A stretch of 24,413 nucleotides of DNA from Phoronis australis (Eukaryota; Phoronida; Phoronidae), in the NCBI GenBank assembly GCA_002633005.1, contig NMRA01001252.1, positions 1 to 24,413 on the forward strand, written 5' to 3'. This document shows, piece by piece, positions 9,107-18,165 of this stretch. The notes beneath the pieces were generated by a model. It was given only the letters and a program-made list of their open reading frames with translations. It did not search any database and was not told the origin of the DNA. How positions within the stretch are numbered: position 1 is the stretch's first letter; every line of letters starts with the position of its first letter. The position numbers were made by a program, and so were the translations under genes.

Positions 9107-9386
9107 CTGCAATAGAAGAGGTTTCTGTTAAAAATATATTAGGCAAAATTTTGGATTTCGCTTAGGTCATGTAACGTCGTAAAATATGTCTCGTCTCGTT
9201 GTTTACTCAGTTTAACAGTGGTCTCCGTGTTCAGAAGTGACTGGCAGTTATTTCCTTAAAAGAAACTTGCAAAATGTTCTGTCAGGGCGCTATCCGAGGT
9301 TTTATGAAATTGCTGTCAAGAGATAACAGGCTGCCAGCTCTTGGAAAGCATTTTTCTAAGGGACAATTGGAGATCAGTTTCGTAGC

Positions 9387-9611
9387 GGTATAGTGGCAGA
9401 TCTAGGATGCCATAAGGGGAGGCAACATGTTGCCTCGGGGAATTGGACAAAGCGCGATCATTGCTTGTGCACAGGCGGCCTGGAAATTGCGGGGGCTGGC
9501 GATGTGGTCCTTCTGTTCAGAAAATCTATCGGTGGACTAAAAAATAGAAACGGGGCCACGATTCCGCTCCAGTCTGTGGTCTGAGCCACCCCTCATCCGC
9601 TACAGGCTCTC
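9387..9611. mobile_element. AGTGGCGGAT-type MITE inside duplication copy B
   Basis: Duplicate of the element at 8531-8755. It has the same tagtggcagatctagga start and the same 18-bp palindrome (9419-9436). The right end has lost a few C bases relative to copy A. Confidence 0.5.
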
Positions 9612-9764
9612 ATTACTGAACTCAATATTTCCTCAAGCTTGAAGCTGTTGCCGTTTCGTTTTGCTTGCATCGGTCCCGGTAGGTACGCGGAATAATGTCT
9701 CGTGGGATCTTACTTCATGTACGCCACTCTCGGTAGGTTTTGTGTATATATTGTACGCAAGAAT

Positions 9765-9920
9765 CAGGGGCGGATCCAAGATTTTGAATGGGGAGGCAGG
9801 TCAGAGTATTAGCCAGGATTTTACACGTCAAACATTCGCACCCCCGAACTGCCAAATGTAATCTAGGAGCATTTTAGGGGGAACATGGCCATCTTGACCC
9901 CCCTCTAAATCCGCCACTCG
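9765..9920. mobile_element. Complete MITE with AGTGGCGGAT-type inverted ends
   Basis: A short non-coding element of about 155 bp. Left end caggggcggatccaaga (9765-9781) and right end, in reverse complement, gagtggcggatttaga are inverted matches. The base string gaat flanks both sides (9761-9764 and 9921-9924), a possible short target duplication. Its right half, inverted, matches the truncated copy at 7810-7905. It lies in the gene a intron. Confidence 0.7.
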
Positions 9921-10454
9921 GAATAAAATGCACCGACAATATGTCAGTGTAATATCCGAGGCAATGAACATGACGTCACAGGAGTCGCTATAAAACTAGT
10001 ACCTTTATAATTTTCATGAACAATTGTAATGCTTCATGAAACGGAAAAAACGGAAACTTAATTCTGTTTAAGAAAACAGTGATAACGTTTCTGAGATCTC
10101 CTCTTCAACATTTACATCGAATAAAATTTGAGCACGAGATACTGATACCGGAGATTTTCTGTAGATAAGCCCATGGTAAATGATAAAAATCTTGTCTTTT
10201 AGTAGCACCAAATAAACGCCCGGGGTCTATTCGTAAAAGAGGGGTGTGTGAACAAAAATTCATAGTTTTGCTGATTTTAATTGTTTTACTTAAAACTTTG
10301 TTTTTACATTTTATGTTGATAAATGCATAGCACACCTCTCAGGTGATTACGACTGATAACGGAGGTCTGTAGATGACATTTTAAAATGTTCACTTGTACT
10401 TCCCACAATGGTGGAAACCTACAATAATTAGATAAAAGAGCTTCAACATCTTAC

Positions 10455-10552
10455 ATATGGTAAAGTTCCGTTATCTGTGGGGTCGCCATTCTCCCAATAC
10501 CATTGCTGAATGTTGAAATCAGTGACGCTGCAGCTGTGTTTCTCGAGAAGGT
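10455..10552 (-). CDS. CTHRC1-like gene a, upstream exon
   Basis: A 98-bp internal exon too short to stand out as an open frame. Acceptor ccgatttcag precedes it and donor GTAAGA follows. It starts with two bases of a split codon (phase 1 entry) and ends in phase 0, as the next exon needs. It encodes LLEKHSCSVTDFNIQQWYWE followed by NGDPTDNGTLPY. This matches the human CTHRC1 segment before the globular domain (Asn-Tyr-Lys-Gln-Cys-Ser-Trp, then a short polar stretch) and the gene b exon at 23562-23647, which has FNVQQRTW in the same place. Upstream exons for signal peptide and collagen repeats were not found between here and 14945. The N gap at 11953-12037 is one place they could be. Confidence 0.7.
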
Positions 10553-11012
10553 CTGAAATCGGACAGATACGACTGCTTCACAATGCAGTATTATTTATAG
10601 TACTGGGGCCGCACCGTCTACAAACATGTTTATGCGCGGCTATAATGACATATGTTTTCTAACAACACAGGCCTCTGTCTGCTTCGTCAAATCAGTCTCA
10701 CAATTTAGGAAATACGCACGTCCCAGTGCACCGTGTTCAAACACAAGAGGTCGAGCTCTATTACGAAAGTATAGTACACGCGAAGCGTGAACCGACTGAA
10801 GCCCAAGTTGTCTTTAACAGCACATGCACTTGAAATGTGACTGTAAAAATGAAATTTTTTTGGATAATGAAAAATGAAGGAGAAACAGCCGGTGAGAAAG
10901 TATAAAACGAGAAAGAACGCCGTTGGTTGCCTGGAAAGACCATGAGCATCGTGAAAATTGCATCACTCTGGCCTGAACATGAAAGCTACGCTTGCAAAAG
11001 TCATCTTATTTT
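10553..11012. other. Gene a upstream intron, nothing recognised
   Basis: No further CTHRC1-like exon, Gly-X-Y coding or signal peptide was recognised on the minus strand here. No repeats stand out. Confidence 0.45.
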
Positions 11013-11132
11013 AGTACACCTTTCGGTAAGGCAAACCGTGATCTTATCCTATAAGAATCCTATAGGATCCTATAGGATCCCACTGAATATTTTCGTATGG
11101 GAGTATACCTTTCGGTAAGGCAAACCGTGATC
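11013..11132. repeat. 31-bp direct repeat around a palindromic spacer
   Basis: A 31-bp sequence at 11013-11043 recurs at 11102-11132 with one mismatch (core CTTTCGGTAAGGCAAACCGT). The 58-bp spacer holds the perfect palindrome GGATCCTATAGGATCC (about 11065-11080) within a tandem of CCTATAGGAT words, plus TCTTAT/ATAAGA arms. No coding content. Confidence 0.8.
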
Positions 11133-11952
11133 CACCAATTAATACTGATCCACGGGTGTAGCAAGTGGTCTCTAAACTCCGGTACTACAGGTGCTAAGGA
11201 CACCATTCATATAAAGACTAATCAATTGGAAACGTAGCTTCGACCAGAAATACACATGTACTGTATGAGTAACACAGGTTACTATAAGCATGTGTGCGAT
11301 GCACATTCATGGAACAGATTCGCAAGCAAAGCTGCCGTTTCGAGACATGAACAAAGTTTAAATAAAAACCGTTCTCACAGTTAAATCGAGGGCTATTAGA
11401 CAGCTTTTCGATGGCGAGCCACGATCTTGTCATTGTTTTATCTCAATGCAGCACATTTTAATGGTAAAGGCAACATTTACGGACAATGTTCAGCTGCCGC
11501 TGCGGGTTCTCCGATCTTACTCATCGAGGCTGACGCGTACTGTATTTATGGAGTCGTTTTTAGGAACACACTATTGTTCTGACCCGTAAGCTGTAGTATT
11601 AGTAATGGGGTTCTGCATACGTGTACATCGTTTTGAATACCCATTGGAATGTTGTTCACGTGAAAAGATCCTGTTATTCCTGGATCACTTCGCATTAGCA
11701 TGCCCAAGTCGTATTACATTGTTTCTACGCTCCTTTGCCGGCTCTTGAATCGAAAGCAGACGATCTTCAATTAGATTAACTAGATTTGTACCTCAGCAAT
11801 TTTTTTTAAAAAACCATTAAGTTTGCCCATCTAGGAGAAAAATCCAGTCTTCAAACTATTACGTTGCAAGATAACTTTCGATTTCAGCTTTGACCGATTT
11901 CGGTCTTAACTTTGGTCATTAAAAAATTTCAAGAATCTGGGCTCAGACATTT
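11133..11952. other. Non-coding stretch
   Basis: No recognisable gene or element. A minus-strand open frame at 11218-11433 matches nothing I know and has no splice context. Confidence 0.4.
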
Positions 11953-12037
11953 NNNNNNNNNNNNNNNNNNNNNNNNNNNNNNNNNNNNNNNNNNNNNNNN
12001 NNNNNNNNNNNNNNNNNNNNNNNNNNNNNNNNNNNNN
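11953..12037. other. Assembly gap (85 N)
   Basis: A run of 85 N. Its true size is unknown. It lies where 5' exons of gene a or the outer edge of the repeat at 12045 could be hidden. Confidence 0.98.
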
Positions 12038-12044
12038 GCAAATT

Positions 12045-12255
12045 AAGGCCGCCATTATTCAAAATTCGACTTTTGCTTATAACTGAAGTGCCAGGCACCC
12101 CAAGTCATTTATTTTAACGCCTTTACCAAAGTTTCTGTGAAATCAGTTTGCAAGCTGTTGCATGATGAATTTTCATACTATAAACAAATAAAGGACATCA
12201 GCATTCCAAATAATGTTTCTGCTCATAATTTCCTTACGTACATGTAGATTATTTT
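12045..12255 (+). repeat. Dispersed repeat, left copy
   Basis: This aligns over about 200 bases with the reverse complement of 14205-14440. Shared words include caaaatt, gcttata, tgaaatcagtt, aataaagg and atgtttctgctcataa. It lies next to the assembly gap, so its outer edge is not visible. Confidence 0.65.
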
Positions 12256-12289
12256 CGAATTGATCTTATGTTTTTATGGTCATAATGAA

Positions 12290-12460
12290 TTTGCATAATT
12301 GGTAATTTTCACAAATTACAGCTGCCATATTCAAAATTGTACTAGTGCTTACAACTGTTGCATCAGACACCAGAGGTAGTTATAAATACTTGCACCCATG
12401 TTTCAGTGGTCAATGAATTTAATGAAATCTGTTTGCAGGTTGTAGCATGATAAATTTACA
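12290..12460 (+). repeat. Dispersed repeat, second left copy (partial)
   Basis: A direct, diverged copy of the first part of 12045-12180. The shared order is gccatattcaaaatt, agtgcttacaactg, tgaaatctgtttgca and ttgtagcatgataaattt. It is also similar to the inverted copy at 14270-14440. Confidence 0.6.
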
Positions 12461-12693
12461 AAGTCTCCTAGTTTTTTAATGATGAGGTATGAAAGCATTT
12501 TCTGTAGTGAGTGTTCTGCAGTTTGATAACTGAAATTCCAAAAAATATTGCCTATTGCCCTGCACTCCTACAGACCATAGAAAAGACGAAGAGTAATTTA
12601 ATGACTTGGGAGAATGTTGGAATGGAGCTCGGACCGATCAGTTTGTTGGGACAACATTCATGAGGTACGAATACAGTAGTGAGGTAATAGTAG

Positions 12694-13742
12694 GGAATTG
12701 CCCTCAAAGAAGAGACTCTTAAGCTTTGGGCACAAGTTGCCATTTGTCCTACAAGATTGGAACAGATCTTGGAGAGATCTTGTACTAAAAACCCATCACA
12801 CGGAATGCCCTCCTTGATGCACATACCCAGGATATTGCACGAATCTGTCAAAAGCAGATACCAGCATCGATCTATTGTATCCCATGTCCATCCCAAAGAC
12901 GCAGTGGTAAACATTAGCAGTGACAGGATTGCTACTCCAACAGTTAACTTACGTGAAACAATAAGCATTAGGCAGGCAATGTTATCAGACTTCAAGAAAG
13001 GCTGGCAGAACTTTAGGAACACAAGTAGATAATCGCTGATGAAGATCCTAGTCCCTTAATATACATGTACATGTAGTACAGGCACATTGGAGACATCCCA
13101 CGAGGAAGCTACATGTACATGTAGCTCCTTATTGTGCAACAGGACGTGAAATGTGCATACACAGAACTTAACAAATTTTAGGTTGTTTCGGATGACAAAA
13201 ATGTATTAGTCCTTCCTGTGCATTACTAAGACAAGCAACAGCTTCAAATACCACTACCATGAAATCCCCTGGTATGCGTAGAACAGTCGTAAACTCAAAG
13301 TGAACACAGGAAACATGTAGCGACATTGTAAAGGTCTTCTCCCTGCACATGCGCTGTATGGGTGTAACACGGTGGCATGCTACTACGGAGTTGGAAAGGG
13401 ATCCACCATTAAATTATTGAAGGCTGGACATGACTTGTCTGCCAATCGGCACTATTAATGCACATGTTTCAGATGTCATGAAACAGGCAACTAAATGTAT
13501 GTGTGCCTGTTACGGAATGAAGACAATCAGGAAGATGCCAGGAACCAGACTTCCAGTATGGGGAAGAGAAACGGCAAGATATATATGTCCGCCCCCAAAC
13601 TGTCACCAACAGCAGAGACATTCACAGAGAATGTAAATGTAAACAGGGAGCATTACCAGTCAGTCATGTGCATGGTGGAATGTCACCAGCACTAGATCCA
13701 GAGCACTATGGTGTCCAACCCGCTTCTATTGTATGCTGGTGA
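12694..13742 (+). pseudogene. Decayed mobile-element-associated gene
   Basis: Two open fragments on the plus strand look like remains of one gene. The first, 12694-13032, is 112 residues (for example SRYQHRSIVSHVHPKDA and RIATPTVNLRETISI). I do not recognise it. The second, about 13372-13742, is broken by at least two or three frameshifts. It still reads, in order, YYGVGKGSTIKLLKAGH, INAHVSDVMKQATKCMCACY, SAPKLSPTAETF, and PALDPEHYG. That order of GxGKG, a (F/M)xxxxYG helix, a PPT-like segment and an alignable C-terminus resembles an uncharacterised protein family abundant in invertebrate genomes and apparently mobile. The interval 13033-13371 has no matching frame. A minus-strand frame at 12552-13022 is its shadow. 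Inverted repeats on both sides (12045-12460, 14205-14440) suggest a former transposon. Confidence 0.5.
13107..13126. repeat. 20-bp perfect palindrome of tacatg repeats
   Basis: AGCTACATGTACATGTAGCT is its own reverse complement. A second tacatgtacatgtag tract lies 45 bases upstream near 13062. These are the same microsatellite words that expanded inside exon copy B of gene a. Confidence 0.85.
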
Positions 13743-13843
13743 TGATTAGGTGTGGCTTCAGAGGTCAGACTTCATGAAATTCAGGTAGATACAATTGCAG
13801 TGTCAATTTTCTTCCCCCACACAATATTTTGGGCACGTTATAC

Positions 13844-13983
13844 CATGCGCGCACCCAGGGGGGGGGGGNGGGGTCTTTTGGCGAAGTGGGCAAGAAGGTC
13901 CGCATTACTGACTGATTTGATAGTAAAAGGTTCACATCGCCAAGAATTCGGGTCCCCCACATTGAAGACTGGGTGTGCGCATG
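13844..13983 (+). mobile_element. Poly-G TIR element with tRNA-like core, copy 2
   Basis: A compact 140-bp element. Left end catgcgcgcacccag (13844-13858) and right end ctgggtgtgcgcatg (13969-13983) are inverted repeats with one mismatch. A run of 15-16 G with an N at 13869 follows the left end. The core has a perfect Pol III box A, TGGCGAAGTGG (13879-13889), and a degenerate box B near 13944-13954, about 65 bases apart, like a long-variable-arm Leu/Ser tRNA. The same parts occur in copy 1 at 2952-3224. Confidence 0.7.
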
Positions 13984-14204
13984 TATATTGTAGTGCGCTC
14001 ACGTTCTGAATGTCGAATTAGGTTTTAAAACGTCTGACTGATCTCCAATAGATAGGTTATGGTCTGGTTTTGTGCCATTAAACAATTTGGTCATCTACTA
14101 CATATACCCTGGATATCAGACAAAACTAGAGTTTGTAATGTTGTATAATAAATAACAGATTTTGTACATATATGATGTAATGACATTAGATTCATCAGTA
14201 AAAT

Positions 14205-14440
14205 ACCAAAATAATCTGCACGTAGTGCCCCCCGTAAGAAAGTTATGAGCAGAAACATAATTTTTAATAATGGTCGCCTTTATTTGCATAAATTATGCGA
14301 ATTTTTCATGTAACTTGTCAACTGATTTCATTAAGCTAATTGATCATAGGAACCTAGGTTCAAATATCATGAGAGTTTACCTGTGGTGCTTGGTACGGCA
14401 GCTATAAGCACAAGTATAATTTTGTATAACTGTCACACGC
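14205..14440 (-). repeat. Dispersed repeat, right inverted copy
   Basis: The reverse complement of this interval follows 12045-12255 and 12290-12460 step by step. Together the copies bracket the decayed gene at 12694-13742, giving a span of about 2.4 kb. Confidence 0.65.
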
Positions 14441-14944
14441 GCCTGAATATTCGGCAACAATGCTTTCATCAGCGTAGCAGTGCATCGATGCCGTAAGCTA
14501 TTGTGTCAAGACTAGGTCCCGCTATACTGTCACTTACTGTGCGTAGGCGCTATGCAGATGTAAAAAATGGTTGGCTGGGCCTACATCCCACTGTAAGGTA
14601 ACTTACAGTCGGCACTACGTAAGCGTTACTTTTAAACGCCAAAAGGTGTTTGGTTGCGCCTACGTGCACATGCGCCTCACTACAGCACTGTTCTTCTAAC
14701 TGCGAAGGATTTAAAATGCTAAACAATGAACCCAACTGGAACAGATGCGATGAGACAGCATCTATACAGATGGCCATACATTACCAAAAAGGGGCTTGCA
14801 AATTTCTACCTTCCAATAAATCTGCCTACAACTGCTGCTCGCCTACATGTACATCCTATCAAACGGTTCGGAAGCGCGCTGTCATCGAAATGCTCTCAAA
14901 ACAATCCTTCGATCTAAGCTGTGAGTATCAGGTTTAAGTCTTGT
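14441..14944. other. 3' flank of gene b terminal exon
   Basis: This lies downstream of the gene b stop on the minus strand. The A-run plus GGTTGGCTGG word of the 6545 repeat recurs near 14561-14580. A diverged pair of segments, each starting near cttac and ending gcctac, spans about 14530-14665. No poly(A) signal is obvious close to the stop. A plus-strand frame of 95 residues at 14650-14937 has no recognisable domain. Confidence 0.4.
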
Positions 14945-15132
14945 TCATGCATCTGAAACAAAGAGACACATAGAGAACATACCCTCTGCGCAAAGAACTC
15001 CCATTCTTACTTCCTCGACAATCCATCTGCTTAAAGCGTACGCTGTTGTAGAACCTTTTACGGAACCGCTCGTGTTCACGTTTAGTGAGACGGTTAGTTT
15101 ACCGGAAGGTAGACCTCTGCAGATGCCGTCGA
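14945..15132 (-). CDS. CTHRC1-like gene b, terminal exon
   Basis: Acceptor ttattttattcttttag precedes this exon. It begins with two bases of a phase 1 split codon, encodes DGICRGLPSGKLTVSLNV, then KGSTTAYALSRWIVEEVRMG, and stops at TGA 14945-14947 after 62 codons. It corresponds to the gene a terminal exon (DGFCKLPAG..., CRIVAQEV) and to the end of human CTHRC1 (Gly-Leu-Cys-Glu-Gly..., Ser-Arg-Ile-Ile-Ile-Glu-Glu). It is about 15 residues longer at the C-terminus than gene a. A donor-like GGTATGT inside the extra tail (about 14987-14993) means translation could instead continue into another exon. No penultimate exon was found before 23017-23215, whose phase 1 end fits, so the two are provisionally joined across a 7.9-kb intron. 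An independent partial gene is the alternative. Confidence 0.65.
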
Positions 15133-15565
15133 CTAAAAGAATAAAATAAAACAACGTCAGCAGTTACCGGGAATTTCCGTAGATAAGTCCACCTGATGAA
15201 AAGCCCTTGGAACTTTACTTGGAAAATTATGCCGAATGAAGGTCATGGCGTTTGTTTGGAGTTACAACTTCTGGAGTCAAACGTCCAGATAGTGGGGCGT
15301 TTATTAGTAGGTTTCTTCTTAAAGGGGTAGGTTGAAAGCTATTTAGTTGCAGTTAATATTTGTGCACATGTGTTGACTGCTAATAAAGTTTGTTTGTGAA
15401 CCACATTTATTTTTACTTCATCGAGCATGTTCGTCTATAATTCGTTTAAAATGCACTCCCCTCCCACTTCCACACAAAACTTGGAGAACACAAAATGTTC
15501 AACTTCGGCTATTTTCGGAAAAAACGTCACGAAAGGGAGGTGACCCGATCATTGCCGGGTCTGTC
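15133..15565. other. Intronic sequence of gene b, nothing recognised
   Basis: No exon or named repeat was found. The right part leads into the foldback-like element at 15566. Confidence 0.4.
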
Positions 15566-17776
15566 TACCCGGGTGAGAATTTGACACGTTTGACAAGCTC
15601 TAAAAACGTGGAGTATTGGAACGCCCTAAAAGCGTGTCAAACGTGTAAAACGTGGCATGTTAAACGTGTAAATTGTAGCGTGTCAAACGTGTCAAGAACA
15701 TGTCAAAAACGTGTAATTTTCGTTCCAATACTTAGCGTGTCAAACGTGTAAATTAGAGCAAACGTGGCACTTCTGAAAGCGTGTGAAACGTGGCGCTTTT
15801 GACACGCTAGCGTGTCGAACGTGGCACTTTTGACACGCTAGCGTGTCGAACGTGGTGCTTTTGACACGCTAGCGTGTCGAACGATGCGCTTTTGACACGC
15901 TAGCCTGTAATCTATCATTGCCATGGTAGCGACTCCACATTTAGCCTGAGGCCGTGTACAAGCCATATTGTTCTTGTTTATAGCAGCTCACCATCCACCA
16001 TCCACCATGGAAATCCATACTAAAAGCAAATGCATAAATGAATTTCTTCTTTAAGTCACTGTTTATTGAAACATGTAAATAATCCAAAATGTGATAATGA
16101 TATAGAATCTTTGAAAAATAATGTAACTATCCACTTCTTACCACATACAGGTACAGTTGTCACTAAATTTTTTACGTAGAATAACATTAACACAGAAATA
16201 AGAAAATGGTTCAACATACAAGTTCTAAGTGCTTAAGCTGCTATATATATGTATATACTGCTCTCTGACTCAGAACTTGACAGATACATTGTACATATAG
16301 TACGAGACTGTAACCATAAATTTTGATGGCTGACCTCTGCAACACGTGAAGCTTGCACGCGCGCTCTTAAGCAGGGTCACATCTTCAAACAGTTTTAATT
16401 CTAGTGGAGGCTGCGTGGTGACTGGTCGTCTGCGCAACGCAGGACGGCACGGGGCTATTACTCAGCAATTTTGTAAATTTAATAGTGAATGACTAATCTG
16501 AGGGCAAGAGAAACTTTGTTGGGATCATCCGCTGTTATGACGTTTTCACAGTCATTTGGCGACGTGACGATAAAGCTCTTTGAAAAGGGCTACGCGTTCC
16601 GAATATGAGTGTCGTGTCGGGATTTAGATCACCAGGTAAGATTAACCGCACAGGGCGGTTGTCTGTCATAATAAGTGCCCATGTTCGGTTAACCGCCCAT
16701 ACCCTACTTAGGTAGATTTTCGATTTAACCGCCCACTGCTCGGTTAACCGCCCTCCCCCGATTTTTTGGGTTCGCCAATTTAACCGCCCAGGGCGTTAAC
16801 CCGAACGATTACGGTAAGTTAGCTTTTGAGTCATGCCAAATGCTTGAAGACAGTTTATGAAGTAAAGAACAGACGCACTTTGTAACATTTTTGAATTACC
16901 ACGATTCAACATTTGTCATAACATCGAGTTCATGTTGATTTTGCAGCCCAAACCTCTGCACACGATGTCTTATCCACATTCAAGCTGACACTAAATGTGG
17001 GTTGATCCTATAACAACAATTAAGAATTGATATACTACTGAAGATGAGAGGCGTTCCAACTTCATATATTACATGCATAGTCAACAGTTTCTACTGACTC
17101 TTTTACAGTCAAACTTACCTGTTAAAAGAAAGACCATTTGCAAGAAAAGTTTATCAAGCCACTGTCAACCAGAGTACATACATACCAAACTTCTGTTAGA
17201 GCTGCACCACACTCGAAAACAATACTTCATAAGTGCTCTCCTGACACAACTGCACTACCTGACAGCTAAACCAACTCTAACTCAGTAATTGGATATTTGA
17301 AAAGCCAGTGAAATCTCTTGTTGCAAATTCTTTGATGTTATTAAGAGAACATGTTTAGTCATTCAAATTGGGTGATTGCCTTCCAGTGGTCTTTTAAGAA
17401 CTGCCAAGCCTATTTAAATTGTATCTTTATTGAAGAGTTCTATCATATTTTACACGTTTGACACGCTAGCGTGTCAAAATTTTACATGTTTGACACGCTA
17501 GCGTGTAAAATTTTACACGTTTGACACGATAGCGTGTCGTATTTTACACGTTTGACACGCTAGCATGGCAAATTTTACACGTTTGACACGCTCACGTGGC
17601 ACATTATTACACGTTTGGCACACAAGCGTGTAAAATTTTACACGTTTGACACGCTACTGTGTCATGTTTTTACACGTTTCACACGTTAGCGTGGCAATTT
17701 TGACACGTATTACACGTTTTTTACACGTTTGACATGCTCAAAAGCGTGTCAAACATATAAAATTCTCACCCTGGTA
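15566..17776. mobile_element. Foldback-like element with palindromic 31-bp repeats in its arms
   Basis: About 2.2 kb bounded by inverted ends: left taCCCGGGTGAGAATTtg and, in reverse complement of the right end, taCCAGGGTGAGAATTtt. The left arm (15571-15907) and right arm (17447-17769) are built from the same unit in opposite orientation. The unit carries the perfect palindrome GACACGCTAGCGTGTC. Period is 31 bp: in the left arm it recurs at 15801, 15832, 15863 and about 15894, and in the right arm roughly every 31-32 bp from 17460 through 17680. The outer parts of both arms are irregular (GTGTCAAACGTGT words). The interior (15908-17446) has no transposase frame. Long inverted arms of short tandem units are the hallmark of foldback transposons. 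No clear target duplication was seen. Confidence 0.7.
16640..16805. repeat. Cluster of TTAACCGCCC words
   Basis: Inside the foldback-like element, TTAACCGC(C/A)C recurs about five times in 165 bp, with further complementary GGGCGGTT words. Two copies are preceded by CGG, making CGGTTAACCG palindromes. It may be a short irregular tandem repeat or a cluster of protein sites (AACCG resembles Myb half-sites). The role is unknown. Confidence 0.65.
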
Positions 17777-17935
17777 TAGCGTCCATTGCTGCGTGCCAAG
17801 AGGTGTACTTTTTTCTCGAATTTAGACGTATTTTTAGATTAAACTGGAGTAACAATTTGAAGAAGAATGCCGGACTGTTGTGTAGTTGGAGGCTGTGACA
17901 ATATACGCCACGGGCTGGGGTATCTTTTCACAAGT

Positions 17936-18165
17936 AACTTTATTGTTGATAAGCGTTTGCGGTAAAGTTGCAGGAAACTTTATTGTTGAAAAATGTTTGC
18001 GGGAAAGTTGCAGGAAACTTTATTGATGAAAAAGTGTTTGCGGAAAGTTACAGGAAACTTTATTGTTGAAAAGCGTTTGCGGTAAAGTTGCAGGAAACTT
18101 TATTGATGAAAAAGTGTTTGCGGGAAAGTTGCAGGAAATTTTATTGGTGAAAAGTGTTCTTAGGA
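17936..18165. repeat. 40-bp tandem repeat, about 5.5 copies
   Basis: Units beginning TATTG(T/A)TGA recur at 17941, 17981, 18021, 18061, 18101 and, degraded, about 18141. Each contains GTTTGCGG and AAAGTTGCAGGAAACTT. Two variants are interleaved (gttgaa-aagcg and gatgaa-aaagtg). There is no coding sense. Confidence 0.9.

Larger units (their letters stand above)
8878..9731. repeat. Segmental tandem duplication, copy B
   Basis: Copy B of the duplication. It begins at the ambiguous base at 8878 and ends at gccactctc near 9731, the same word that closes copy A. It contains exon copy B, its upstream intron and the MITE-like element. It is slightly longer than copy A, mainly through a 12-bp tacatg expansion in the exon. 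The N lies exactly at the joint. Confidence 0.9.

Noticed and set aside
12552-13022. 156-residue minus-strand frame with a hydrophobic, signal-peptide-like start
   Set aside because: It is antisense to the better-supported plus-strand fragment at 12694-13032, starts at a non-ATG codon, and has no family resemblance.
15571-17769. CRISPR array
   Set aside because: The 31-bp periodic units have no unique spacers, the palindrome fills the unit, the arms are inverted, and the context is an animal genome.
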